The notes under the pieces were generated by a model. It did no database searches and had not been told where the DNA came from. It saw only the letters and a program-made list of their open reading frames with translations. Positions 18,721-27,518 of a DNA stretch of 64,000 nt are shown here, piece after piece. Position 1 is the first letter of the stretch. Each line of letters begins with the position of its first letter. The DNA comes from an uncultured Sulfitobacter sp. (lineage in GTDB: Bacteria; Pseudomonadota; Alphaproteobacteria; Rhodobacterales; Rhodobacteraceae). The DNA is taken from the NCBI GenBank assembly GCA_947502265.1, contig CANMZB010000004.1, positions 1 through 64,000 of the forward strand, read 5' to 3'. The translations under genes and the position numbers were made by a program.

Positions 18721-19473
18721 ATGATATTGACTGCCAATCCTGCTGCCGCCCGTTCCCCGGCACGCGCTGAAAGCTACGCAATGAGCCATTCGTCCATGCC
18801 CGTTTCCAAAGGCGAGATGCCCAAGCGGTCTTACGAAGTCGCCGCCCTGCGCGCCGATGGCTCGCTTTATATCGGTCAAAGCACCGCACCGGCGATTGAG
18901 CTGTTCGAGAACGCGTTTTCCGCCTTTACCCACGGCAGCCTGATCCAGACAACAATGGGCCCTGTCGCGATCGAGGACCTTCAGCCCGGCGATATGGTCC
19001 ACACGTCCACGGGCGCGCCTGCCGAATTGATCTGGATCGGCACATCAACGTTTTCACCGGCGGATTCGGGCAAGCGCACGCCGCTCATCCGCATCATGCC
19101 CGACAGCCTTGGCCAATCGCGCCCCGAACGGTCGCTTACTGTGGGACCGGGTGCGCGCATCCTGCACACGCCCCCTGCCCTGCGTGCCATCGCGGACGGC
19201 AACCCATTGTTCACCCCCGCCTCACGGTTTGTGGACGGGGTGAATGTAATCGAGGTGACACCGCCAACGCCGACGCGCCTGTTCCACATCTGCCTGTCCC
19301 GCCACGCGGCGATTACTGTAGACGGCATCGAAATGGAGACATTTCACCCCGGCACACAAGCGTCAGGCGATGTGAGCCAATCGGTACACGACCGCTTTGT
19401 CTCGCTGTTCCCGCGGATCAGCGACATCACCGATTTCGGTCCGCTGGCACACCCCCGCGCACCCGCGCACTAG
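18721..19473 (+). CDS. Hint domain-containing protein
   Basis: 250 residues with one Hint (hedgehog/intein) domain of the type common in Rhodobacterales. The domain runs from about residue 68, where AFTHGSLIQTTMGPVAIEDL and QPGDMVHT match the Hint entry F..GT.I.T..G...I..L..GD.V, to about 230. HICLSRHAAITVDGIEMETF holds the conserved late His block. The residue at the cleavage entry is not the intein Cys, so protein splicing is unlikely. No clear signal peptide; the first 40 residues look loose. Related domains sit on secreted calcium-binding proteins, but here it stands alone. AGGTG precedes the ATG. Confidence 0.82.
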   Translation: MILTANPAAARSPARAESYAMSHSSMPVSKGEMPKRSYEVAALRADGSLYIGQSTAPAIELFENAFSAFTHGSLIQTTMGPVAIEDLQPGDMVHTSTGAPAELIWIGTSTFSPADSGKRTPLIRIMPDSLGQSRPERSLTVGPGARILHTPPALRAIADGNPLFTPASRFVDGVNVIEVTPPTPTRLFHICLSRHAAITVDGIEMETFHPGTQASGDVSQSVHDRFVSLFPRISDITDFGPLAHPRAPAH

Positions 19474-19487
19474 ACGAGAAATGCAGC

Positions 19488-19988
19488 TTACGCGTCGACG
19501 CGCAAGCGCTCTTCGAGCACATCAAAGGGCACGCCCGGTTCATCCTTGGCGTTCCGGATCACAAGGCTGGTTTTCACGCTGGCCACATTCGGGGCAGTCA
19601 GCAACTTGCCCGTCAGAAAGCTTTGGAAGCTCGAAAGATCGGGTGCCACGCATTTCAGCATGAAATCGACCTCGCCGTTAAGCATGTGACATTCGCGCAC
19701 AAGCGACCAGTCGCGACACCGCTCTTCGAACGCTGACAAATCCGCTTCGGCCTGACTGTTCAGGCCAACCATCGCAAACACCTGCACTTCAAAGCCCAGT
19801 TCGCGCGCATCGACGTCCGCATGATAGCCTTTGATAAAGCCCTGATCTTCGAGTGTGCGGACACGGCGAAGACACGGCGGCGCTGAAATACCGACACGCT
19901 TGGCCAATTCAACATTGGTCATGCGTCCGTCAGCCTGTAATTCAGCAAGAATTTTCCGATCAATCGGATCAAGCCGTGGTCCTGCCAT
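19488..19988 (-). CDS. Lrp/AsnC family transcriptional regulator
   Basis: 166 residues: N-terminal winged helix-turn-helix (LDPIDRKILAELQADGRMTN, VELAKRVGISAPPCLRRVRT, about 6-50) and a C-terminal RAM effector domain (about 70-145, with VRECHMLNGEVDFMLKCVAPD). Proteins of this type respond to amino acids and often control a neighbouring gene and themselves. It is divergent from trxB with about 210 bases between the starts, so trxB is a possible target; the effector is not known. Convergent with the Hint gene, 14 bases apart. Confidence 0.92.
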   Translation of the reverse strand: MAGPRLDPIDRKILAELQADGRMTNVELAKRVGISAPPCLRRVRTLEDQGFIKGYHADVDARELGFEVQVFAMVGLNSQAEADLSAFEERCRDWSLVRECHMLNGEVDFMLKCVAPDLSSFQSFLTGKLLTAPNVASVKTSLVIRNAKDEPGVPFDVLEERLRVDA

Positions 19989-20200
19989 ATGTCCCCCTAT
20001 AGCTTTGCGTTTGTTATACGCCTAACGCGGGTATGCGCAATATTCTTTCGCAACTGCGCAACTTTCATTATGCCGGAGGCTGCGCATCCCTGCGCCAACC
20101 GGTGATTTTGACATGAGTTGCCACCTTGACGGGGTTTAAGCCCGACACCGGCATGTATATATCACTGTGCAACAGAATAGAGTCCCAAAGGGGGTGCCGC

Positions 20201-21205
20201 ATGGCCGAAACACGCAAGACCAAGCTTTTGATTATTGGCTCCGGCCCGGCAGGCTACACGGCTGGCGTATATGCCAGCCGTGCCATGCTTGAACCGATTC
20301 TCGTGCAGGGAATCGAACCGGGCGGGCAATTAACCACAACGACCGAGGTTGAAAACTGGCCCGGTGATACCGAGGTTCAGGGGCCGGACCTGATGTTGCG
20401 GATGGAAGCGCACGCCAAGGCGGTAGGGACAGAGATTGTCGGCGACATCATCACCGATCTCGATCTGGGCAAGCGCCCTTTCACCGCCAAGGGCGACAGC
20501 GGCACGACATATATTGCGGATGCGGTCATTCTTGCCACTGGCGCGCGGGCCAAATGGCTGGGGCTGGAATCCGAAGAAAAGTTCAAGGGCTTCGGCGTGT
20601 CGGCCTGCGCCACCTGTGACGGTTTTTTCTATCGCGGGCAGGAGATTGTCGTGATTGGAGGCGGCAACACAGCCGTTGAAGAAGCGCTGTTCCTGACCAA
20701 TTTTGCCTCAAAAGTCACCCTGATCCACCGCCGCGACGAGTTGCGCGCCGAGAAAATCCTGATTGATCGTCTGATGAAAAACCCCAAGATCGAACCGCTG
20801 TGGTTTCACCAGCTTGAGGAAGTGTACGGCACCGACACGCCGCCGGGCGTCGAGGGTGTGAAGGTCAAGCATGTTGAAACCGGCGAAATCACCGACATCC
20901 CGTGCAAAGGTGTTTTTGTCGCCATCGGCCATGCTCCCGCTAACGAATTGGTCAAGGACACGCTGGAAACCCACATGGGCGGCTATGTCGTGACCAAGCC
21001 GGACAGCACGGAAACTTCCGTCCCCGGCGTGTTCGCGGCGGGCGATCTGACCGATCACAAGTACCGTCAGGCGGTTACGTCTGCCGGTATGGGCTGCATG
21101 GCCGCGCTCGAAGCGGAACGTTTTCTGGCCGAAGCCGGTGACGACGATGGCAAAGACACGTCATTGCCGCTGGGCTATGGTGCACAGGTCAAAGAAGGCG
21201 CATGA
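20201..21205 (+). CDS. trxB: Thioredoxin reductase
   Basis: FAD enzyme that passes electrons from NADPH to thioredoxin. 334 residues. FAD-binding GSGPAG is at 13-18, the redox-active pair C136/C139 in [10 protein letters not shown], the NADPH-binding [20 protein letters not shown] follows, and the second FAD motif [20 protein letters not shown] is near the C-terminus. The start [13 protein letters not shown] fits the family; the longer open frame upstream is not conserved-looking. The last 20 residues are a loose extension. A clear terminator lies 75 bases downstream. Confidence 0.96.
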   Translation: MAETRKTKLLIIGSGPAGYTAGVYASRAMLEPILVQGIEPGGQLTTTTEVENWPGDTEVQGPDLMLRMEAHAKAVGTEIVGDIITDLDLGKRPFTAKGDSGTTYIADAVILATGARAKWLGLESEEKFKGFGVSACATCDGFFYRGQEIVVIGGGNTAVEEALFLTNFASKVTLIHRRDELRAEKILIDRLMKNPKIEPLWFHQLEEVYGTDTPPGVEGVKVKHVETGEITDIPCKGVFVAIGHAPANELVKDTLETHMGGYVVTKPDSTETSVPGVFAAGDLTDHKYRQAVTSAGMGCMAALEAERFLAEAGDDDGKDTSLPLGYGAQVKEGA

Positions 21206-21280
21206 CCGCAACTTTGCAATACCGCCTCTGGCGAGCGTGAAAATATTTTTTCAAGACAGGTTCATTGGCCTGAAATAACT

Positions 21281-21313
21281 AAAAGGCGCCGCAAAATGCG
21301 GTGCCTTTTTTTG
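21281..21313 (+). terminator. Terminator after trxB
   Basis: AAAAGGCGCCGCAAAATGCGGTGCCTTTTTTT: GGCGCCGCA pairs with TGCGGTGCC (one G-T pair) around a short loop, followed by seven T. Classic rho-independent form. Confidence 0.92.
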
Positions 21314-21569
21314 TATCGCAGTTGTGCCAAATTACACGACATTTTAAGAGGGCTGCGTTAATCCATATGGAAAAAGGCATCCCTTTTCCGGATTTTGAAA
21401 AACAAACCCTCCCTCCCACAGTGTCTATATGGAATAGCAGCGTGATTCCTTCTGCATCATCAGCACATTTGCCTTATATGTGGCGCAAACTATCGCGAAT
21501 GCTTGATTTACATATCCGCTTGACGCTAGGACGCAGACAAGCCCAGCCAATCAGAGACCGAAAGTACAT

Positions 21570-23282
21570 ATGCAGATGCCAAACCTTGCGCCAATCCCCG
21601 AACTCTACGTTTCGTATGATTCCGCCCAGAAACTGAAGATCGAAGCCGGAAACCTGGTCAGCCACGACCTGACCCCTCGCCAGATTTGTGATCTGGAATT
21701 GTTGATGAATGGCGGCTTTAACCCGCTCAAAGGCTTTATGAACGAGGCCGATTATTCCAGCGTTGTAGAGACAATGCGTCTGGCCGATGGTCAGCTGTGG
21801 CCGATGCCGATCACCCTCGATGTATCCGACGAGTTCGCAGGCAAGCTGGAAATCGGGCAGGATATTGCACTGCGCGATCAGGAAGGCGTGATCCTTGCCA
21901 CCATGACCGTGACCGACCGCTGGGAACCGAACAAGGCCCGTGAAGCGGAAATGGTGTTTGGCGCAAACGACGACGCGCACCCTTCCGTCAACTATCTGCA
22001 CAATCAAGCCGCAAAGATCTATCTGGGCGGTCCGGTCACCGGCATCCAGCAGCCTGTGCATTATGATTTCAAATCCCGCCGCGACACGCCGAACGAATTG
22101 CGCGCCCATTTCCGCAAGATGGGCTGGCGCAAGGTTGTCGCGTTCCAGACGCGCAACCCGCTGCACCGCGCGCATCAGGAACTGACGTTCCGCGCCGCCC
22201 GCGAGGCACAGGCCAACCTGCTGATCCATCCGGTTGTGGGACTGACCAAACCCGGCGATGTCGATCACTTCACCCGCGTGCGCTGCTACGAGGCAGTGCT
22301 GGACCAGTACCCGCAGGCAACCACGGCGATGAGCCTTTTGAACCTCGCCATGCGCATGGGCGGCCCGCGCGAGGCGGTTTGGCATGGTCTGATCCGAAAA
22401 AACCACGGCTGCACCCACTTCATCGTGGGCCGCGATCACGCAGGGCCGGGCAAGAATTCCGCCGGTGAGGATTTCTATGGCCCCTACGATGCACAGGATC
22501 TTTTCCGCGCGCATCAGGAGGAAATGGGCATCGAAATGGTCGACTTCAAACACATGGTTTATGTGCAGGAGCGCGCCCAATACGAGGCCATGGACGAGAT
22601 CAAAGACAAGGATAACGTCACCATCCTGAACATCTCGGGCACCGAATTGCGTCGACGTTTGCAAGAAGGGCTGGAAATTCCCGAATGGTTCTCGTTTCCG
22701 GAAGTGGTGGCCGAGCTGCGCCGCACCCGTCCGCCGCGCGCGCAACAGGGCTTTACCGTGTTTTTCACCGGCTTCTCCGGCTCTGGCAAATCGACCATTG
22801 CAAACGCCTTGATGGTCAAGCTGATGGAGCAAGGCGGCCGTCCCGTGACGCTTCTGGATGGCGATATCGTGCGCAAGAACCTGTCGTCCGAATTGGGCTT
22901 TTCCAAAGAGCATCGCGACCTGAACATCCGTCGCATCGGCTATGTCGCGTCCGAAATCACCAAAAACGGCGGCATCGCCATCTGCGCCCCCATCGCGCCC
23001 TACGCCACAACGCGGCGCGCGGTGCGCGAGGATGTCGAAGCCTTCGGTGCGTTTGTGGAAATCCACGTTGCCACCTCTATCGAGGAATGCGAACGGCGTG
23101 ACCGCAAGGGTCTTTACAAACTGGCACGCGAAGGCAAAATCAAGGAGTTCACCGGCATTTCAGACCCTTACGATGTGCCGGAGAATCCGGAATTGTCGGT
23201 CGAGACTGAAAATGTCGACGTCGACAATTGCGCGCATCAGGTGCTGCTCAAGCTGGAAAGCATGGGCCTGATCAAAGGCTGA
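21570..23282 (+). CDS. Bifunctional sulfate adenylyltransferase / adenylylsulfate kinase
   Basis: 570-residue fusion that activates sulfate in two steps: ATP sulfurylase makes APS, APS kinase makes PAPS. Residues 1-390 are a Sat-type sulfurylase with QTRNPLHRAH at 193-202 and GRDHAGPG at 287-294, the two nucleotide-binding motifs. Residues about 393-570 are the kinase with P-loop GFSGSGKST at 401-409, LLDGDIVRKNLSSELGFS, and ICAPIAPYATTRR. Both halves keep their motifs, so both are probably active, unlike fungal fusions with a dead kinase. The next gene encodes a sulfur-compound transporter, 149 bases on. Confidence 0.96.
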   Translation: MQMPNLAPIPELYVSYDSAQKLKIEAGNLVSHDLTPRQICDLELLMNGGFNPLKGFMNEADYSSVVETMRLADGQLWPMPITLDVSDEFAGKLEIGQDIALRDQEGVILATMTVTDRWEPNKAREAEMVFGANDDAHPSVNYLHNQAAKIYLGGPVTGIQQPVHYDFKSRRDTPNELRAHFRKMGWRKVVAFQTRNPLHRAHQELTFRAAREAQANLLIHPVVGLTKPGDVDHFTRVRCYEAVLDQYPQATTAMSLLNLAMRMGGPREAVWHGLIRKNHGCTHFIVGRDHAGPGKNSAGEDFYGPYDAQDLFRAHQEEMGIEMVDFKHMVYVQERAQYEAMDEIKDKDNVTILNISGTELRRRLQEGLEIPEWFSFPEVVAELRRTRPPRAQQGFTVFFTGFSGSGKSTIANALMVKLMEQGGRPVTLLDGDIVRKNLSSELGFSKEHRDLNIRRIGYVASEITKNGGIAICAPIAPYATTRRAVREDVEAFGAFVEIHVATSIEECERRDRKGLYKLAREGKIKEFTGISDPYDVPENPELSVETENVDVDNCAHQVLLKLESMGLIKG

Positions 23283-23431
23283 CAGCCTCCCGTATTCACC
23301 CCCCAGTATTTGCAGAAGGCCGGCCGACAACGGCTGGCCTTTTGCGTCGGGCGGGGTGGCACCCGTTTCATGACCCAGATCAAGGCAACTGTGCTATCCA
23401 TAGTCCATATTGCGCGCGAAAGGACACTGAT

Positions 23432-24502
23432 ATGGATACAGTCGCCGTCCTTGAAAATCTGGGCGAACCCGCTGTGGCCGCCTTTGCCGGGGTGATCGCG
23501 GGCTTCATATTTGGCACCTCTGCCGAGCAAAGCCGGTTCTGTCTACGCGCTGCCGCCGTCGAAATCGCGCGAGCGTCGCTTGGGCCGCGCATGGCGGTGT
23601 GGTTGTTGACCTTCTCCACTGCCCTGCTTTGGACCCAAGGTATGAACCTGACTGGCATGGTCGATCTGGGCACCAGCCGCTGGCTGTCATCACCCGGCAC
23701 GCTTTCGGGTGCGATCATTGGCGGGCTGGTGTTCGGCGTCGGGATGATCCTTGCACGTGGCTGCCCCGGCAGGCTTTTGGTTCTGGGATCAACCGGCAAC
23801 CTGCGTGCCATCCTGTCCGGTCTCGTTTTCGCGGTCGTGGCACAAATGAGCTTGCACGGCGCGTTTTCGCCCGTCCGTGAATTCATCTCGGGCGGCTGGA
23901 TCACCGATGGCGCAAACCCCAATATACTTTGGGAACTGGGCCTGCCGGTAGGCAGCGGCATTGCCATATCGCTGGTTTTTACGGCACTCGCACTTTTCAT
24001 CGCAATGCGGAACAGGGTGTCGTGGATTACGCTTTTCTTCGGATGCGGTGTCGGCTTCGCCGTCGCCGTTGGATGGTTCCTGACCTACACCCTGTCGCAA
24101 ATCAGTTTCGATCCGGTTCCCGTTGGAAGCCTCACGTTTTCCGGCCCTTCAGCAGATACGCTGATGTACCTTCTGTCGGAAAATTCGATGCTTGAGTTTG
24201 ACGTCGGCCTCGTTCCGGGCGTGGCATTGGGCGCGTTTTTGTCCGCGCTGCTCTCTGGCCGGTTAAATTGGCAGGGATGGGACGGCGAGAAATCAATGCG
24301 TCGGTATTTGCTTGGGGCGGCGCTTATGGGTTTTGGTGCCATGACTGCGGGCGGCTGCACGATCGGGGCGGGGGTAACTGGCGGATCTACTTTTGCGCTC
24401 ACCGCATGGGTCGCACTTGTATCGATGTGGATCGGAGGGATGATGACGGATCGTCTGCTTGACCAGCAGGCCACAAGCCCTGCCACGCCAGCAACGCTCT
24501 GA
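23432..24502 (+). CDS. YeeE/YedE family sulfur transporter (TsuA-like)
   Basis: 356-residue inner-membrane protein with about nine or ten hydrophobic helices and two YeeE repeats. The conserved cysteines are seen in SRFCLRAAAVE, ILARGCPGRLL and TAGGCTIGAGVTGG. In the bacterial TsuA structure, such cysteines pass thiosulfate through the membrane; import of thiosulfate or another sulfur species is the likely role here. Its place right after the sulfate-activating fusion supports a sulfur role. The ATG at 23432 is preceded by GGACACTGAT. A nine-base T-run follows the stop. Confidence 0.88.
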   Translation: MDTVAVLENLGEPAVAAFAGVIAGFIFGTSAEQSRFCLRAAAVEIARASLGPRMAVWLLTFSTALLWTQGMNLTGMVDLGTSRWLSSPGTLSGAIIGGLVFGVGMILARGCPGRLLVLGSTGNLRAILSGLVFAVVAQMSLHGAFSPVREFISGGWITDGANPNILWELGLPVGSGIAISLVFTALALFIAMRNRVSWITLFFGCGVGFAVAVGWFLTYTLSQISFDPVPVGSLTFSGPSADTLMYLLSENSMLEFDVGLVPGVALGAFLSALLSGRLNWQGWDGEKSMRRYLLGAALMGFGAMTAGGCTIGAGVTGGSTFALTAWVALVSMWIGGMMTDRLLDQQATSPATPATL

Positions 24503-24711
24503 TTTTTTTTTGGGGCAAGCGTTGGCATTCAATCCAAATATGCTTCGTCTGCCCCGGCACACGCGCCGCTTTGACGGCGAGGTCGATCTGTGCAAGCCCG
24601 CCCACAGCGGCCACCAACACCGCAGCCCCATGCACCTATTGCCGCCAAAGGGAGCATCGGTAGAGGCATCCATCCGATCAAATCCAAATGCCAAAAAGGC
24701 TCTGCACACAT

Positions 24712-24744
24712 AAAAAGGGCCGCAGAATGCTGCGGCCCTTTTGG
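24712..24744. terminator. Bidirectional terminator between yeeE-type and DUF1150 genes
   Basis: AAAAAGGGCCGCAG and CTGCGGCCCTTTTGG form an 11-13 pair stem with the four-base loop AATG. With A-run on one side and T-run on the other it can serve both convergent genes. The 200 bases before it show no gene. Confidence 0.85.
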
Positions 24745-24786
24745 TATCGTCCTTATCGTTGCGCGCGGTCCAACCGTGCGCGCGGA

Positions 24787-25008
24787 TCAATGCACCAGAA
24801 CAGGCGCGTAGTTGTGCTCGCGTGCCAGCTCGAAAGCCAGCTTGCGATCACCCACCAGCGCCAACTGCTGGCCCTGCGCGTCGTGCACCGCGTAAAGCTG
24901 CTCCAGACCTTCGGCCTGATCGCGCACCTCACGGGGCAGATCCGTCACAGCAATTGTCTTGACGTAGACTGTGCGGTCCGTCCCGCCTGTCGCTTCAAGG
25001 TTATCCAT
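24787..25008 (-). CDS. DUF1150 family protein
   Basis: 73-residue protein of the DUF1150 family, found in alphaproteobacteria next to small heat shock genes. IAVTDLPREVRDQAEG and LYAVHDAQGQQLALVGDRKLAF are the family core. No function is known. It starts three bases after the Hsp20 stop, so it is co-transcribed with it and may help it under heat or stress. A terminator lies 45 bases beyond its stop. Confidence 0.88.
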   Translation of the reverse strand: MDNLEATGGTDRTVYVKTIAVTDLPREVRDQAEGLEQLYAVHDAQGQQLALVGDRKLAFELAREHNYAPVLVH

Positions 25009-25011
25009 GTC

Positions 25012-25425
25012 TTACCCCTTTCGGATGTTAATCGTTTGAACAATAGTTTCAGGTTTCGCCTGTGTCAGGTCCACATGCAGCAGACCGTTTTCCATCAGGG
25101 CTTCGCCCACTTCGACACCGTCGGCCAACACAAAACTGCGCTGGAACTGGCGTCCCGCTATGCCGCGATGCAGGAACACGCGGCCTTCGCTGTCGTCTGT
25201 CTGTCGGCCCCGGATAACCAGTTGGCGGTCCTCGACGGTGATCGACAGATCATTCTGCGCAAACCCTGCAACCGCAAGTGTGATGCGATAACTTAATTCC
25301 GAAGTTTGCTCGATATTGAAGGGAGGATACCCTTCGTTGCCGGATTTCGCGCTGCGCTCCAGCACCCTTTCCAACTGTTCGAATCCCAGCATATGGGGAT
25401 AGGAAGCCAGTGTTAGTTTTGTCAT
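25012..25425 (-). CDS. Small heat shock protein Hsp20 (IbpA-like)
   Basis: 137-residue ATP-independent holdase that keeps unfolding proteins soluble. YPPFNIEQTSELSYRITLAV starts the alpha-crystallin domain (about 35-125), with the typical IRGRQ and GIAGRQFQRSFVLADGVEV stretches, and the C-terminal PETIVQTINIRK. Class A members of this kind begin MTKLTL, so the ATG at 25425, ten bases after AAGGA, is taken over a GTG at 25434. Operon with DUF1150. A ROSE-like or sigma-32 element upstream was looked for but not clearly seen. Confidence 0.93.
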   Translation of the reverse strand: MTKLTLASYPHMLGFEQLERVLERSAKSGNEGYPPFNIEQTSELSYRITLAVAGFAQNDLSITVEDRQLVIRGRQTDDSEGRVFLHRGIAGRQFQRSFVLADGVEVGEALMENGLLHVDLTQAKPETIVQTINIRKG

Positions 25426-25596
25426 CTGCGACACGTCCTTATCATCTCAAGCGACAGTCAGAGCAGCCCCGTTATGGCAACCGCTCCAATCAAATATGGG
25501 GGGTGGGGCACCCGCGCGCAAGGGCTAGGCGTCAAAGGGGTTAAGCTCTATGGTTCAAAGAGTTAAACTTTTCCAGAATCAGAGAAGCTTGAAGCG

Positions 25597-25821
25597 ATGA
25601 ACGCGCCTGACGATCTTTCCATGAAAAACGATGACGTGCTAAAAATAGAACTGGCGGTTTTCCGCAGTGAGCACCGTGATCTCGACGATGCCATAGACGC
25701 GCTGACCGAACGGGGTATAGCCGACCCGCTGACGCTCCAGCGCCTGAAAAAACGCAAGCTGCGCCTTAAAGACAAAATCGCCCGGATCGAAGACCGTCTG
25801 ACACCCGATATCATTGCCTGA
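25597..25821 (+). CDS. YdcH family protein (DUF465)
   Basis: 74-residue helical protein of DUF465. The heart of the family is visible: FRSEHRDLDDAIDALTERGI, then LQRLKKRKLRLKDKIARIED, two charged helices likely to form a hairpin or coiled coil. Function unknown. In Rhodobacterales such genes often precede purE; here purE begins 141 bases later, with a double-hairpin repeat in the gap. The start could also be the ATG eight codons in. Confidence 0.85.
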   Translation: MNAPDDLSMKNDDVLKIELAVFRSEHRDLDDAIDALTERGIADPLTLQRLKKRKLRLKDKIARIEDRLTPDIIA

Positions 25822-25840
25822 CCGGCAGCCTGCGGCACTA

Positions 25841-25886
25841 CAGAGTTTCGCGAAACTCTGTGCCCAAAATTTCGAAAGAAATTTTG
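25841..25886. repeat. Double-hairpin repeat, copy B
   Basis: A perfect 20-base palindrome CAGAGTTTCGCGAAACTCTG (25841-25860), the spacer TGCC, and CAAAATTTC-GAAA-GAAATTTTG (25865-25886). Same layout and spacing as the copy at 4377-4422. Lies 19 bases after the DUF465 stop and before purE. Confidence 0.85.
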
Positions 25887-25962
25887 CCCCTGCCGCGCAT
25901 TGCCAGAGCGCGCCCAACAGCTATAGTGCGCGCTTTAAATCCTGTTGCAAAGGCTTTCGAGT

Positions 25963-26451
25963 ATGAGCACCCCTCCCGTCGGCATCATCATGGGTTCCCA
26001 GTCTGACTGGTCCACCATGCGCGAAGCCGCCCTTCTGCTTGATGAGCTTGGCATCTCTTACGAGGCCCGCATCGTTTCGGCCCATCGCACACCGGACCGG
26101 TTGTGGGACTATGGCAAAACAGCCGTATCGCGCGGCTTGCAGGTGATTATCGCGGGTGCAGGCGGAGCTGCGCATTTGCCCGGCATGATGGCTTCCAAGA
26201 CCCGCGTGCCGGTGATCGGCGTACCCGTGCAGACCAAGGCGCTGTCAGGCGTCGACAGTCTTTATTCCATCCTCCAGATGCCACGCGGATATCCCGTTGC
26301 CACGATGGCCATCGGGCCTGCGGGCGCTGCCAATGCGGCCCTGATGGCGGCGGGTATACTCGCGCTTCAGGACGCCGGTCTTGCCGCACGTCTTGACGCC
26401 TGGCGCGCGGCTCTTTCCGCGTCAATCCCCGAGGAGCCCACAGATGACTGA
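25963..26451 (+). CDS. purE: N5-carboxyaminoimidazole ribonucleotide mutase
   Basis: Moves the carboxyl group of N5-CAIR to give CAIR in purine synthesis. 162 residues, class I Pur[17 protein letters not shown] binds substrate near the start, followed by [15 protein letters not shown] and [26 protein letters not shown] is the natural start; a TTG six codons earlier is unlikely. Eight bases overlap the start of purK, the next enzyme to use the shared intermediate, so the two are coupled. Confidence 0.96.
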   Translation: MSTPPVGIIMGSQSDWSTMREAALLLDELGISYEARIVSAHRTPDRLWDYGKTAVSRGLQVIIAGAGGAAHLPGMMASKTRVPVIGVPVQTKALSGVDSLYSILQMPRGYPVATMAIGPAGAANAALMAAGILALQDAGLAARLDAWRAALSASIPEEPTDD

Positions 26452-27511
26452 CCCTTTGCCCACCGGTGCGACCATCGGCATCCTTGGTGGCGGACAACTG
26501 GGCCGGATGCTCAGCGTTGCCGCCGCCCGCCTTGGCCTGCGCACCCACATCTTCGAGCCGGGCAAAGATGCACCGGCAGGTGATGTGGCGCACCATGTCA
26601 CAACCGCACCTTACGAAGATGCGGACGCCCTCACCGCCTTTGCGCGCTCTGTCGATCTGGTGACTTACGAGTTCGAGAACGTACCGACCTCTGCGCTCGA
26701 CACCATTGAAGCCATCGTACCGATCCACCCCAATCGCCGCGCCCTTGGCACATCCCAGGACCGGATGACGGAAAAGACATTCCTGCAAGAGCTGGGCCTA
26801 AGCGTTGCGCCTTTTGCAGATATCACCGATGCTGCCAGCCTTGACGCGGCGATCATCGAAATCGGCGTACCCGCAATCCTGAAAACCCGCCGCTTCGGCT
26901 ATGATGGCAAGGGACAGGTGCGCCTGCACAGTGCGCAGGACGCCGCTGCGGCCTTTGCCGATATGGCAGGCGCACCTGCGATCCTTGAAGGATTTGTCGA
27001 TTTCACCGCCGAAATCTCGATCATCGCCGCGCGTAATCCTCAAGGAGAGGTAGCCTGCTATGATCCGGGGATGAACGTCCACCGCGACGGCATTTTACAC
27101 ACTACAACCGTGCCCGCACAAATCCCGGCCTCCTTGCGCACCGATGCGGTGCTGCTGGCGGCAAGAATTCTCAATGCGCTGGAGTATGTCGGCGTGATGG
27201 GGGTCGAGCTTTTTGTCACGCCGCGCGGGTTGATCGTAAACGAAATCGCGCCCCGCGTGCATAACTCGGGCCACTGGACGCAAAACGGCTGTGCCGTCGA
27301 CCAGTTCGAGCAGCACATCCGCGCCATCGCAGGCTGGCCGCTTGGCGATGGATCACGCCATTCGGACGTGACCATGGAAAACCTGATCGGCGCGGATATG
27401 GAGCGTGTCCCGGCCCTTGCAACCGAGGCGGGGTGTGCGATCCATCTTTATGGCAAGGCCGAAATCAAAGCGGGACGAAAGATGGGGCACATCAACCGGA
27501 TCACCGGGTAG
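26444..27511 (+). CDS. purK: N5-carboxyaminoimidazole ribonucleotide synthase
   Basis: ATP-grasp enzyme that makes N5-CAIR from AIR, bicarbonate and ATP, the step before PurE. 355 residues. [20 protein letters not shown] is the N-terminal mark; [17 protein letters not shown] is the ATP-grasp loop near residue 145; [20 protein letters not shown] and [20 protein letters not shown] carry the metal and substrate residues. The ATG at 26444 lies inside the end of purE. Its stop is only seven bases from the stop of the convergent phnM, with no terminator between. Confidence 0.96.
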   Translation: MTDPLPTGATIGILGGGQLGRMLSVAAARLGLRTHIFEPGKDAPAGDVAHHVTTAPYEDADALTAFARSVDLVTYEFENVPTSALDTIEAIVPIHPNRRALGTSQDRMTEKTFLQELGLSVAPFADITDAASLDAAIIEIGVPAILKTRRFGYDGKGQVRLHSAQDAAAAFADMAGAPAILEGFVDFTAEISIIAARNPQGEVACYDPGMNVHRDGILHTTTVPAQIPASLRTDAVLLAARILNALEYVGVMGVELFVTPRGLIVNEIAPRVHNSGHWTQNGCAVDQFEQHIRAIAGWPLGDGSRHSDVTMENLIGADMERVPALATEAGCAIHLYGKAEIKAGRKMGHINRITG

Positions 27512-27518
27512 CACGGCG

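Noticed and set aside
20126..20161. TTGACG and TATATA upstream of trxB as a promoter
   Set aside because: The spacer is about 24 bases, so the pair does not make a normal promoter; another nearby start is possible.
24529..24711. 60-codon minus-strand frame between the YeeE and DUF1150 genes
   Set aside because: No ribosome binding site or family match; it runs into the bidirectional terminator.
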